A stretch of DNA of 64,000 nucleotides from Aselliscus stoliczkanus (Eukaryota; Chordata; Mammalia; Chiroptera; Hipposideridae), in contig CM066730.1 of NCBI GenBank assembly GCA_033961575.1, positions 153,539,523-153,603,522 on the forward strand, written 5' to 3'. Below, one piece after another: positions 47,245-57,527 of the stretch. The position numbers were made by a program, and so were the translations under genes. Numbering within the stretch: the stretch's first letter is position 1; the number at the start of each line of letters is the position of its first letter. Below the pieces are notes generated by a model. That model made no database searches. It saw only the letters and a list, made by a program, of their open reading frames with translations, and was not told the DNA's origin.

Positions 47245-47450
47245 AAGCAATAATAGCTACCACTTACTGAGCACCCTGTGCCAATCACTGCTGATCACTT
47301 TACATACCTTTTTCTCATTTAATCTTTATAACTCCCCTGTGAAGCAGGCACCACATTGCACACATATGGAAACATTGTACACATATGGAAAGTGGTGCCC
47401 AGATAATAAACAGCACAGCAGGGCTCTGATGCCAAAGCCTGCTCGGTTAA
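47245..47450 (-). repeat. MIR SINE
   Basis: Antisense MIR: 'taccacttactgagcaccct', 'tcatttaatctttataactc', then 'ctcggttaaccaccatgccc'. An 'acacatatggaaa' word is duplicated inside. Confidence 0.7.
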
Positions 47451-47459
47451 CCACCATGC

Positions 47460-48417
47460 CCTGCAGCCTTTATCATGATGTTCCAGCACAGAGGACCATC
47501 TTGGCCTAAGGAGGAGGCAGGGGTGACTGGGGAGAGCAGTAGTCTTCCAGGAGGAGGTGGTGTCTGAGCTGAGCAGTGAGAGCTTTCACCAGGCAAATGG
47601 GGGAAGTTCCTGAACAGCAAGATGTGAGCAGGGAGGAGCGCCTGAAAGGCTGGAGTCGGGGAGTGAGGAGCACATCGCATGCCCTGAGAGTGAGTGCCTC
47701 CCTAAAATCCGTGCCCTAGATGTCTCATTTGACCCACCCTCGTCCAAGCCCTGGAAGGTAATATGGAGTTGAGGTCATGAGGAGCAATGAGGACAAGGAT
47801 CTAGGAGAAGATAAATTCAGCAGACCTTAAGAAATTCAACTATTATTGTCTTAAAATGGACTCGAAGTGCATACCTAGAGTCCCGAGTGAAAAACTCAAG
47901 GGAGATAAGGATCTTTCAAATAACCAAACGAACAACATCATCCTAACAACCCTCCCAGGCTGGGATTTTCCACACAGCTTTCTTCTGCCTGACTTGCAGG
48001 TCTTGTCTTGGATGCTACTTCTTGTAAGAAGCATTCCTTGGTCTCCCAAGCTTGCCTTATGGCACTTGATTTTGATATCTGTGATTCCAGGGGATTTTTT
48101 TTCTGTGATAGGAGCAATATCTGTGGGGCTTGGCAATAGATTCCCTCTCATTCACAGCACCTCAAGTATCAGTGCACAGATTCCGTCCCAATCAGTAGGC
48201 CCTGAACTGTTTTAGCACTGGGAGTCTGTCCCCCAAGGGCTACATATTCAGAGGGCACTACAGCCCTCCCAGATCTAGCTGATGGTCTTCAGAGCACATT
48301 GCTGTAAATTCTTTGTGAAGGACCTCAGATCCTGCACAAGGACACAGGTTCACAGGATGAAGGGCCACTGCCAAAAGCTTTCTGTGGTGATATGGAGCCA
48401 ACCTGTTCCTGTACTTT
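47460..48417. other. Old repeat traces; no gene recognised
   Basis: 47470-47660 reads like the 'gaggtggtgtctgagctgag' old dispersed repeat. The rest is non-coding and includes an L2-like 'gacttgcaggtcttgtcttg' region. A 119-codon frame at 47.86-48.2 kb has no recognisable peptide. Confidence 0.35.
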
Positions 48418-48430
48418 AAAAATATTTTCA

Positions 48431-48890
48431 GGGCCGGCCGAGTGGCGAATTGGTTAAGTGCTGGTTTTGGGATGTCAGCGGCCCCGGGTCGGATCCCACA
48501 TGAGGGCCAGTGACACTGCCCTCTACAGCTAACAACAGCTCCACCTGGAGCTGGGCTGTGTGAGCCCAGGTGATGGTGTGGACTGCAGCCCCTGCTGCAG
48601 TGGGCTGCCATAGGCTACAGTGAGTGGCCCACAGCCAGCGTGAGCGGCTGGCAGCCAAGCGTGAGCTGTCAATAGCCGCGGTGAGCGACATCCAGAGAGG
48701 CCAGCGACCGATCCGACCGATCTGCCTCATCCGGGAAGAGCGCAATGACGATACCAACATGGGCCAGTGAAGCAACATCCTCCGCAACTAAACCGAAGAA
48801 CAAAAAGACAGCAACTTGTCTGTTCCCCTTCCCCGATTCCTCAACGTTGTTCCCCTCCGCGAATTCCCCAATAAAAATCTTTAAAAAAAA
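48431..48890 (+). repeat. Long chimeric SINE, deletion subfamily (intermediate)
   Basis: It shares CCCACATGAGGG and the duplicated 'gagcggctggcagccaagcg' with copies at 42049 and 46377, but keeps 'atgggccagtgaagcaac'. It also has a small duplication 'accgatccgaccgatc'. Target duplication AATATTTTCA lies on both sides. Confidence 0.94.
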
Positions 48891-49096
48891 AATAATATTT
48901 TCAGGTTGTAATGATGTAAAGCATAGATAATTTTTATTTCTTCTATCAGTTCAATGCCAGAGAGAGCACTTTGTGCCAGGTTGGGTCAATGAAATCAAAA
49001 CAAATTTCCAAAATCAAATTATTGGGTCCTCAGTTCTACACCCTCTCCATGTAAAACACAATCTGGCTCAAATATAAACACGTATCTGATTTTTTT

Positions 49097-49542
49097 TTTT
49101 AAAGATTTTATTGGGGAATTGGGGGAGGGGAACAGTATTGGGGAATCGGGGAAGGGAAACAGACAAGTTGCTGTCTTTATTTTTTGTTCTTCAGTCTAGT
49201 TGCAGAGGATGTTGCTTCACTGTTGGTATCTTAATGGCGCTCTTCCCGGATGAGGCAGATCTGTCACCGGCCTCTGGATGGTCTCTCACCACGGCTATTG
49301 GCAGCTCACACTGGCTTCCAGCCACTCACGCTGGCTGCCGGGCACTCACTGTAGCTTATGGCAGCCCACTGCAGCAAGGGCTGCAGCCCACACCATCATC
49401 GGGGCTTGCACAGCCCAGCTCCAGGTGGAGCTGTTGTTAGCTGTAGAGGGCAGTGTCACTGGCCCTCATATCTGGGATCCGAACTGGGGCCGCTGGCATT
49501 CCAAAACCAGCTCTTAACCAATGCGCCACTCAGCCGGCCCCA
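49097..49542 (-). repeat. Long chimeric SINE, antisense
   Basis: The plus strand reads from the tail ('aaagattttattggggaatt') to the head (actcagccggccc). Target duplications GTATCTGATTTTTTT (49082-49096) and GTATTTGATTTTTTT (49543-49557) differ at one base. It is the right-most young SINE in the window. Confidence 0.94.
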
Positions 49543-49861
49543 GTATTTGATTTTTTTAAATGAATACACGATGTTCCTTAATCTGACCACTGCTCCAACA
49601 TGCAATAGCCAAAACCACATTGCCATGACAACCCCTACGTTCCTTTATCTCTCCATTTTAGTTTCTTATTCCTGCTGATCCTCAGGCCCCTTCCACTCCC
49701 TCCTGACAGTCACTATGATGGTGATCTAGGCTGTACCCAGCCAGTTTCTTCTCAATATTTCCCATCAATCCAGTCCACCTCCCTGTTCATGGAGCAGCAC
49801 TGACACCTCCAATGTTCTATTTCTGACCCTGTCAGAAGGAAGCAGGGGGAGGGTTTGTGAG

Positions 49862-50280
49862 ACAGTGTTTATAAAGTCTACAGCAGTGGACAGTAATGTC
49901 CTTGGCCTTCACACTCACTCGCCACTCACTCACTGACAGCCAGAGCAACTTCCAGTACGGCAAGCCCCATTCATGGCAAGTGCCCTGTACAGGTGTACCA
50001 TTTTAAATCTTTTACACCGTATTTTACTGTACGTTTCTATGTTTAGATACACACATACTTACCATTGTGTTACCACAGCCTACAGTATTCAGTGCAGTAA
50101 CATGCTGTACAGGTTTGTAGCCTGGGAGCGATAGGCCATATACCATACAACCTAGGTATATAGCAGGCTGTACCATCTAGGTTTATGTGAGTGCACGCTA
50201 TGATGTTCCCATGATGACAAAATCACCTAATGATGCATTTTTCAGAACACAGCCCCATCGTTAAATGGCATGTGACTGTA
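49862..50280 (-). mobile_element. Tigger-type DNA transposon fragment
   Basis: The right end, 'cgttaaatggcatgtgactgta', is the reverse complement of a 'cagtcatgcgt'-type Tigger terminus. Inner blocks 'agcatgctgtacaggtttgt'-like text, 'accatctaggtttatgtgag' and 'gatacacacatacttaccat' fit the same element. It is old and carries no transposase ORF. Confidence 0.75.
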
Positions 50281-50289
50281 TTTTTATAA

Positions 50290-50425
50290 TTGTCCTTTGC
50301 CTTGTCTGTCCTCACCAGGCTGTGAATACCCTGACCTCAAGGGCTGGGCCTTGTTCACCCTACCATCCCCAGTAGAGCACATGGCTCATAGTAGCTGCTC
50401 AGTAAAAGACAGTCAGCTGAAGGAA
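50290..50425 (+). repeat. L2 3' end fragment
   Basis: 'gggctgggccttgttcaccc' then 'agagcacatggctcatagta' and 'gctcagtaaa' is typical L2/MIR-type 3' end text. Confidence 0.55.
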
Positions 50426-50429
50426 TAAT

Positions 50430-50884
50430 AGCCTCTGCCAAGTTTTTCAGGCCACATCAATTTTTTTTCTCTCTGTGTCTGGGGTCCTACCAACCTCAAC
50501 ACTTCAAATCCTACACATGTTGTAGACAGGAGAAATCTTCCTTCTGCCATTTCACACATGGGATGACTGAGGCCCCGTTTTCATGTATTTGCCAACAATC
50601 TCAATTTAATGTCTCCAGTTATAATTCCTCCTCTTAACTCCAGCTCTGGTCAGATGCTTCTGCAGCCCCTCATCCAGGATGCCCCACAGTGCCTGTATCT
50701 GAACACACCCAGAACTGGACTCAGCATCTCCCCCAGGCCTGGTCCTCCTCCAGCCTTCCCTGGCCTGGTGAAGAATATCACTCCCCACCCTGCTGCTGGG
50801 GCCAAAATGTTGGGAGCCCCCTTGCCACCTCCTACATCCTCCTACCACCACAGCTAGTAGTTTCTACTATCTAAACTACAAAAT
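50430..50884. other. No gene recognised
   Basis: Pyrimidine-rich non-coding DNA. Overlapping ORFs at 50.6-50.87 kb are open on both strands but give no recognisable peptide. Confidence 0.4.
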
Positions 50885-51540
50885 CTCTTAAGTCCTCTCG
50901 GCCTCTTTAGTTTAAATGTCCCCCAGCTCTCAATACGCCCCTGCAAAGTCTTCTCATTCATTCCTCTGAATCTGCTTTTTACTTGTTCCAACCCATGCTC
51001 CTCACTGCAGCTAGAGTGACCTTTTAAAACTGCTACTTTCTCGTTTAACTCCTCTGCTGATAGTCCTTCGATGGCTTTCTACTTTTTAAAAAATTAATAA
51101 TAATGATGATAATTATTATTATAGTTAACGCTTATGGAAATTTTATCATGTCCCAGGACCTGTTCTAAGGACTTTATACATATTAACTCATTTAATCCTC
51201 ACAACTCTAATTATACCCATTGTATTGATGAGGAAACAGATTCAGAAAAGCACCTCCAGGGCTTTTGCATAAGTTCTTACCCATCCTTGACTCTTTGACC
51301 TGGTTGACTGCTGTTCAAACTTCAGCTGGGATACCTTGGGGAGCATTCTAGGACCTCCCTTACTAGGTCAGGCCTCCCATGGCATGTATCCCAATTTGTA
51401 ATTACATATTATTTTGGTGGGGGTCATTTAATTGGTGTCTGCCACCTGAATAGATTTTAAATTTTTAAAATTGCTCATCATGTGTCTTCAGTACTTGACA
51501 TATAACAAATGCTTGCTCAATATTTGTTGAATGGATCAAT
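50885..51540 (+). repeat. L2 LINE 3' region, interrupted by a MIR
   Basis: L2 text ('agctagagtgaccttttaaa', 'gtccttcgatggctttctac') is broken at about 51075 and resumes at about 51263 ('gcttttgcataagttcttac'). It ends 'atatttgttgaatggatcaa'. Confidence 0.7.
51100..51262 (-). repeat. MIR SINE inserted in L2
   Basis: Antisense MIR: 'actcatttaatcctcacaac', then 'attgatgaggaaacagattc'. Confidence 0.7.
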
Positions 51541-51574
51541 GAAAAAAAAGTTTTTAATAGGAGAGGAGTTGTGG

Positions 51575-51850
51575 TCAGATTTGCTTTAGAAAGATTTCTC
51601 TTGCATGAAAGTTTGGGGAGCGGGGTGAGCCTAAGTCACTGTCAGCAGCTGGATTCAGAAGTGAGAGGAAGGCAGCCTGGATTAGGGAGTGGCCATGGGG
51701 ACAGAGAGCAGTAAGTGAACCTGAGGAATATTTAGGAGGTAGATTGAGCAAACCCTGATAATTACCTGGATGAAGGTGAGGATGAAGGGGGAGTCCAGAG
51801 TGATTCCCAGGTTTCTGATACAGGCAACTGATGCCTTGGACCCAGGTGGG
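51575..51850 (+). repeat. Ancient dispersed repeat, family not assigned
   Basis: 'tgctttagaaagatttctct' then 'gagagcagtaagtgaacctg' and 'gtccagagtgattcccaggt' match the same old repeat as at 25.5 and 37.3 kb (later segment). Confidence 0.45.
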
Positions 51851-52378
51851 GAGCATCTGTGAGGAAAGAGGCAGGTTGGGTAAGTGGAGCAGGTGGCTGC
51901 TAGACCAAGTCAACTGAAACATGGAGAAGTTCTCAGAGTCTTTGTGCCCAAAGACCTCTGTGCCCAAAACTCTCACTTGGTCCTGGTGTACTTGTCCAGC
52001 CTCACCTCCAACTTACCCCAGCCGGAAGGCAGGCAGAACACCGCTCCTCCCCTCATACTCACTATTCCTCTTCCGAGGCTTGTGAGTGCTATCCTACTCC
52101 TTCACCCCTCCCTCAAACAACACAAAACTCAGCTTCAAGAACATCTCTGGGGTCCCTCTCCACTGCCCTCACCCCTTCCTGGGGGTAACATGTCCCCTGC
52201 CATTTCCAGAATTCACCATATCAGAAACATTTCTCTCTGCCTGTCTCCTCTACTGGTTGTTTCTCTAAATTCTGAATCCCCAGGACCTGGGACAAGGCCT
52301 CGATCAAGGTTAACCTCAAAAAACGTTGTTTTATTGACTCCCCCCAAAGTCTTGGCTTTCTTACATGAAGAGTGGGGC
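51851..52378. other. No gene recognised
   Basis: Pyrimidine-rich DNA. A 204-codon plus-strand frame (51884-52498) runs through it into a MIR. The peptide is proline-, leucine- and serine-rich and not recognisable, so I treat it as chance. Confidence 0.4.
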
Positions 52379-52379
52379 C

Positions 52380-52570
52380 AGGAATCAGACACTGAATTCT
52401 GGCGCCACCGCTTAGAGCTTGGAAAGTTGCTTGTCTCTCAAATCCTGTTTCCTTGTCTGTCAAATGGACATGATCGTAGCTACAGTGGACCCACCTAGAA
52501 GAGCTGTTTTGAAGATCAAATGAAATACTCTGTTACGTGTTTATCACAATGCCTGGAACATAGAAATTCC
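52380..52570 (+). repeat. MIR SINE
   Basis: Sense MIR: 'ttccttgtctgtcaaatgga', then 'gaagatcaaatgaaatactc' and 'acaatgcctggaacatagaa'. Confidence 0.7.
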
Positions 52571-52880
52571 CGCCTTCACGTCGGGAAGGTGCTTGAGCTG
52601 GAAACCCAGGATTGCAGTTCCCAGGATGGCCACACGAGAGAAGTGGCGAGCAGCCTCGGGGCGGACTCTGGCTTCGCTATGCTCAGGCACCTGCTGGGGA
52701 CCCAGATGGCCTGGCGGGGATTTCCGGGGCTTCCCGGCCCATGAACAGGTGGGCGCTGGCCAGGGCGCCAGGGGAGGGGTGTCCGCGAGGTGCTCGGCCT
52801 CAACTCACAGACACCGCCGTTCCTCCTGCTGGTCCCCTTCTCAGCTACAGGGATGGGCTGGCAGGCCAGAGGGTGAAGGG
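52571..52880 (+). promoter_or_regulatory. Small GC-rich patch with ZNF143-like motif
   Basis: A CpG-containing island of about 300 bp between a MIR and an old L1. GATTGCAGTTCCCAGGATGG (52610-52629) resembles the ACTACAATTCCCAGCATGC-type ZNF143/THAP11 site. An ATG at 52626 overlaps it and a donor-like ACAG|GTGGGC follows near 52749. No known peptide results. It could be an orphan promoter, an isolated exon or chance. Confidence 0.35.
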
Positions 52881-52924
52881 TAGGGGGCAACTGGGATTTA
52901 GCCCTTCCCGTTTGTCATTTGTCT

Positions 52925-53410
52925 TTCAAACTTGAGTACGATCACTTCCTCTCGATAGCAGTTTTTATAGTCAAATTTATTGATGTTTTCCCTTCGGTTT
53001 CTAGGTTTTATCATGCTTAGTATGTCTTCCATCTCCATTGCGTAAGTTTTCTTCTGGTACGTTATGGTGTTATTATTTAAATATGCACTTCACCTGGAAT
53101 TTATTTCTGTGTAGGGAAGGGACACAGCTTTCTTTTATTTCTCCAGTGACTTGCCAGTTATTCCACCCATTTGTTGAAAGGTTTGTATTTCCCCCTATTT
53201 ACCTGAAGTGCTAACTTTATCATACACCAAACTCCCTTGGGTTTGTTCCACTGATTCCTCTAAGTCTACTTCAATACCATTTTGCTTTAAATACATTGAC
53301 TTTATGTTTTAATATCAGGTAAGGTGAATCCCTGTCCATTACTTTTCTTTCTAGATTTTTAATTCTTGCGTGTTTATTCTTCTATGTGCACTTAAAAATC
53401 AACCCCTACC
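52925..53410 (-). mobile_element. Old L1 ORF2-region fragment, antisense
   Basis: The plus strand reads like reverse-complement L1 ORF2: 'cttgggtttgttccactgat', 'caataccattttgctttaaa', then 'atcaggtaaggtgaatccct'. It is full of stops and inactive. Confidence 0.7.
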
Positions 53411-53814
53411 CCTAACCCTGCCTCTACCCAACCCTTCTGGAAACCAAGGTGGAGCTTTGAAGTCCCTGAAATTATATAGAAAGTGTATATCTGCACATTT
53501 CTCCAGAGGGAAAGTCTCAGTTTTCATTAGATGTGCAAAGGGACCATGAGTCCAAAGGGAGCCCCGGGTTTACATGTCTCTGTGATGCGATGCTTTGATT
53601 CTTGATTTCTCCCTTCTCTCCCATATCTTCACAAGTTCTGTTCACTGCATCCTTCACCTCCACCATTGTCCCAGCTACTTCCCAGGTTTCCATCTTGTTC
53701 TCCCAGTCTAATCCCTTTTGTTGCTCTAGAGCAACCATTCTACAATACAGGCCTTAGTTCTAGATGTAGATTAGATGATAACAAAAGTTTAGTTAATACA
53801 TGAATAAAATTATA
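53411..53814. other. No gene recognised
   Basis: Non-coding DNA. No exon, RNA gene or clear repeat. Confidence 0.4.
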
Positions 53815-53900
53815 TGTCCCAGCTCCACCACTGACCAGCCGTAGGACCCAGATTTGGGCTCTCCACATTGCTGGGTCTCAGTTTACCCTTCTCATAGAGA
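53815..53900 (+). repeat. MIR SINE fragment
   Basis: 'agctccaccactgaccagcc' then 'gctgggtctcagtttaccct' is sense MIR. Confidence 0.6.
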
Positions 53901-54304
53901 AGGGATGAGATAGGGTGAGCAGTATGTAGAAGATATAGCTAGCTATCCCAAGAGTGTCATTTAATCCCAGTCATTGTCCTTTTCCCCACACCTTTCCACT
54001 CCCCATTCACATTTTAATCCATGCCCTCATCAGGGAACGCTATTTGTTTTGCCTGCCTCCAGCAAACAATTAGGAAGGCAAATACTAAAATATTGTCCCC
54101 TCTTTAAATGAGTGGAATTAAGAACATTGGAGCCCCAGAGTGGAATTGACTGCCTAAGCAAGGTTAAACCCAACAAGATGGGGGCAGGCATGACCCTAGT
54201 GGACACTTGATACAGCATCCCTTTCAAGTCCCAGGCTGCCAAGAAACTCAGGACTCAGGAAGCTCACTTGGAAGTTCATTTAGGCTGATGCTAAGTCCTA
54301 GAGC

Positions 54305-54535
54305 AGGGTTTCTCAGTCTTGGCACTATTGCTATTTGGGGTCTGATAATTCTTAGATATGGGCTGTTCTGGGCATTGGAGGATGTTTAGCAGCATCCCTC
54401 ATCTCTTTTGACTGGATGCAAGAAGCAACCCCCAGTTATGAAAATCAAAGCTTTCTCCAGACATCACCGAATGTCTCCGCGGGGGAGAGGGTGGAGGGCA
54501 AAATCACTTCAAGTTGAAAACCACTGTTCTAGTAG
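54305..54535 (-). mobile_element. MER20-like hAT transposon
   Basis: The plus strand starts cagggtttctcagtcttggc and ends 'ttgaaaaccactg', with 'tttagcagcatccctcatct' and 'ctccagacatcaccgaatgt' inside. That is MER20 in reverse orientation. Flanks TCCTAGAG and TTCTAGTA are consistent with a decayed 8-bp hAT duplication. Confidence 0.85.
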
Positions 54536-54634
54536 TAGAAGAGAAGGCAGGGGAGGAAAGTTAACTTGGGTCTCAGGACAGGACACTCTCTACAACCTTA
54601 TTATCTAAGGATATCATAAAGTCTTTTTCTTCAT

Positions 54635-54715
54635 AGCAGGCACTTGGGCAAGTCTTTTCTCCTCTCTGGGCTTCAGTTTTTCCATCCGTAAATTGTATTC
54701 GTTGTTTGTAAGTCG
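54635..54715 (+). repeat. MIR SINE fragment
   Basis: 'gggcaagtcttttctcctct' then 'gggcttcagtttttccatcc' is sense MIR. Confidence 0.6.
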
Positions 54716-54939
54716 TTTCCCCCTTTCCTCACTATCTAACGTTCCTAGTTCTGGTTCAGAGTGGGACAGGGTATTGTGGTGCCAGTGAGGTGCCCGAAAG
54801 AAAAGGAAGGATGAGTATAGAGGATGTGGTGGAGAGAGGGGCCACGTATGGAAGCAGTAGTGTCCTAAGGATGTGGAGAAGCTGGAGGCATCTTCTAGAC
54901 TCCGCCCCCTTCGAACCTTATTAGCATAGGTCGCTACCA

Positions 54940-55450
54940 ACCAGGCAAACCCAGACGCTCCCTATTCCCCTAGGCCCCGCCCACCATTAAAGGCCCTGCC
55001 CAGTCGACCACGCCCCTGACATTGGCTCCTCCCACCAGACCTTGGCCCCGCCCCAGCAAGCCCCGCCTCCCTCTTCGCCTCCCGCCAGCCGGGGCTTGGG
55101 CTTTGCACCCGGCGGTGGCTGAGAACCGTGGAGGTTGCACAGCCGGTAGCGCAGACGGGCGGAGCGGAGCTGCCCAGCTTGGTGGCGGGCGATGCCCCCG
55201 TGAGCCTCTCTCGCCGCACCTCCCCGCCCCGCGCCCCTATCCCCTCGGAGTCCGCCGCCCGCCTGGGACCGGGCCGCGCCTACCGCCGGGTCCGCGGGGC
55301 GGGGTCCCGGGGCAACACCTGCCCTGCCTTGCAGAGCCGCCTCGGCCAACGGAGACCCCTTCCTGTCTGGACCCCAGGCCCACCTACGGTAAGTCAGTAG
55401 GCCTTGTTCGCCTAGGAGTGGACGTGGGGAGGGGCTGCAGAGGTCTGGGG
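54940..55450 (+). promoter_or_regulatory. CpG island promoter
   Basis: A CpG-dense segment. Repeated GC boxes lie on its left side (CCCCGCCC and CCCGCC words at about 54.97-55.09 kb), consistent with Sp/KLF binding. A GC-rich transcript region follows, and no TATA box is apparent. The donor at 55388 sets the likely direction as rightward. The gene is not identified. Confidence 0.75.
55100..55388 (+). other. Candidate first exon (plus strand)
   Basis: The segment ends CCTACG|GTAAGTC, a strong donor. An inner acceptor-like 'ctgccctgccttgcag' (ending about 55334) and an upstream donor-like CCCCC|GTGAGC near 55200 allow an alternative split of this exon. A frame of 90 codons from 55128 has no recognisable peptide, so I take it as 5' UTR. 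The start is approximate and no second exon can be placed in the window. Confidence 0.55.
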
Positions 55451-56710
55451 GATCACCGGAGGAGGGAAGGGGAGCTCCTGCCGCGAGGCGCCACGCAGGG
55501 CACTGTGCGTGCAGGGAGGGTCTGGGAGGCTGGAGCCCGGGGGATGAGCACAGAGTGTGTGATGACTCTGGGGTGGGGGCTAAGGTATAAGAGGGGAACA
55601 TGGGGTTGTTTGGGGAAAGCCTGGAAAATGAGGTAGGGGACCCCAGAGTTTTTTGCTGATGCCCAAAACATCTGGGCCCCGGTCTTCAACAGCACTGCCT
55701 CGCATGGCATTTTTGGAAAGTGCTTAAAATCCCTCCTGGAAAGGGAGCTGGAACGCAGCCTGCTTTCCTCCCTCCTGCCCGTGCCCTGGTTGAGAAGCGG
55801 CCGCTCTGTCCTCCCAATGAGACACCATTGTGGTGCCTAGAGGACCCCTACTTCATGAAGGAAAAGGGGTGGTGCTCACTCCAGCCCTAGGATGGGAAGA
55901 GGGGGCTTCTGGGAAGCTGGGAAAGACAGCTGGTCAATCCACTGTGGAGAGTCCAGGATTCAGGGAGGCTTGGCAAGACCCTTGGTTAGCAACTTGGGCA
56001 CACTCTCATTCAGGGGAGCGTATCTTCACTGGCTGGCCTTCAGGCTGCCTGTACCCATGCCCGTATCAGCTTCTCTGGACAGCTCACCTTGAGGAGTGGG
56101 TTTCTTCCCAGTATCCTAAGCCTGGAAACCCAGGGAGGGCCCATAGCTCCTGTAGTCCTAGATGGGGTGAGCAATGCCATACCCAAGACCAGAGAACAGG
56201 GGTGCTGGCTGGCACTGCCACCTGGGGGCACTTTGAATGTGGCCCTACGGGGCTGAGGAGCCTGGATGAACGGTTGTGTCCAACCCCAGTTCCAGGGAGT
56301 GTTGTCTGACTGTGGAGAGGAAGGCTGCTGCCTCTTTGGTCCTGTCCCCTGCCCATGATGACTTCTTAAGTTTAGGGTCCTTGGGTTTGGGGCCTGAAGT
56401 TGTGGGGAGAGGGCCCCCCTGGGCTAGTCCTGGTTACCAAGGGGTTAACTAGCTAGCCCCACAGTTGCTGCCGGTCACCAATTAGTCTGTAATCAGGCAG
56501 CTGCCAACTGTCCCTGGGGGCATGTGGGCAACCTAATGGGGCATTGGGGGGGATGGAGGGAGGGGCTTGTGAAACCTGTGCTTAAACCAAGCACCATGCC
56601 CTTCACAGCCTGTTTAGGACCCACAGACCCTTTCCCTGCCCTCTGTGCCAGGCTGTCTGGCTTAGGGACCACTAGTCCTGGGGTTCGACACCTACCTGAC
56701 CCTCTGCAGG
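55451..56710. other. No gene recognised, probable first intron
   Basis: G-rich DNA to the right of the candidate exon. Several long chance frames (up to 159 codons) reflect composition. No exon with both splice sites stands out. Confidence 0.4.
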
Positions 56711-56714
56711 ATAT

Positions 56715-56910
56715 GAAGTCCAGAGTTGGGCAAACTTGGCTTCAAACCCAGACTGTGCCACTTTCTGGCTGTTGCAATTCAAGAAATCACTTCCCCTCTC
56801 CGAGCCTCTTTCAGTAAAACAAAACCACCTTTTTGGTCTGCTGAGGGGAGTAAATAAAATGGTGGATATGAGCTACTTAGCACAGTGCCTAGCACTCAGG
56901 GAAGCTCAAT
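56715..56910 (+). repeat. MIR SINE
   Basis: Sense MIR: 'ggcttcaaacccagactgtg', 'cacttcccctctccgagcct', then 'cacagtgcctagcactcagg'. Confidence 0.7.
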
Positions 56911-56919
56911 AAGATAACT

Positions 56920-57520
56920 GCTGAACTCACAAGCAACTCCTGTGCCAAGGACTTGACAGGACAGGCAGGCAAGAGTCAGGTGTTGAGGACCCAGCAGGGA
57001 CCAAGGTCCCTCCCTCTGGGCATGTGGTCTCGTGGGCCAGGCACTGTCTCTGCCTTATTTTCTTTCCCTCCCTTCTTGCTCACAGACACTTCTGGTCTCT
57101 GGACATTAATTGGAATTTCCTTGTAGAACCCAGGGCTGAGCTGCTCCTTTCTGAGCTCCCCCAATCTGTACTAGGTGCTAAGCTCTGTGTGGTCTGTCAG
57201 GGGTCTGGGTGATGTCTGCAGCTGCAACAGCAGCTGGCCCTTTAAGGAGGGAAGAAAACAATTATCCTGCCTGGGCATTGCATCAGCTGGAGCCTGGAGG
57301 GTCCCTGGGGAAGGGGGGGCAGGCTGGTGGTTGATTTCATTAGTGCCATGTGAGAACTCTCACCCAAGTATGCCCTACTCCCCAGCCGCAACCTTCTCCC
57401 CCAGGCAGCAGCAGAGCCCCAGCTACACTGCACCCCCGCCACACCCCTGGAGCACCACTTTGGAGGACTCTGTCTGTGCACTCTCAGCCCATGTCATGGT
57501 CCCTGGCAGAGGGGGAGATA
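56920..57520. other. No gene recognised
   Basis: Non-coding DNA. 57.23-57.47 kb (ggccctttaaggaggg ... ttctcccccaggcagcagca) includes an acceptor-like tract but no matching donor that I trust. Confidence 0.35.
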
Positions 57521-57527
57521 TAGGGAA

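Noticed and set aside
51884..52498. 204-codon plus-strand frame as a coding exon
   Set aside because: It runs into a MIR, has no recognisable domain and is bounded by no convincing splice sites.
37553..53410. L1 fragments as active or coding elements
   Set aside because: Both antisense L1 fragments are truncated and full of stops.
54987..55636. Opposing 204-codon frames over the second CpG island
   Set aside because: Same composition effect. A promoter plus untranslated exon with a donor explains the segment better.
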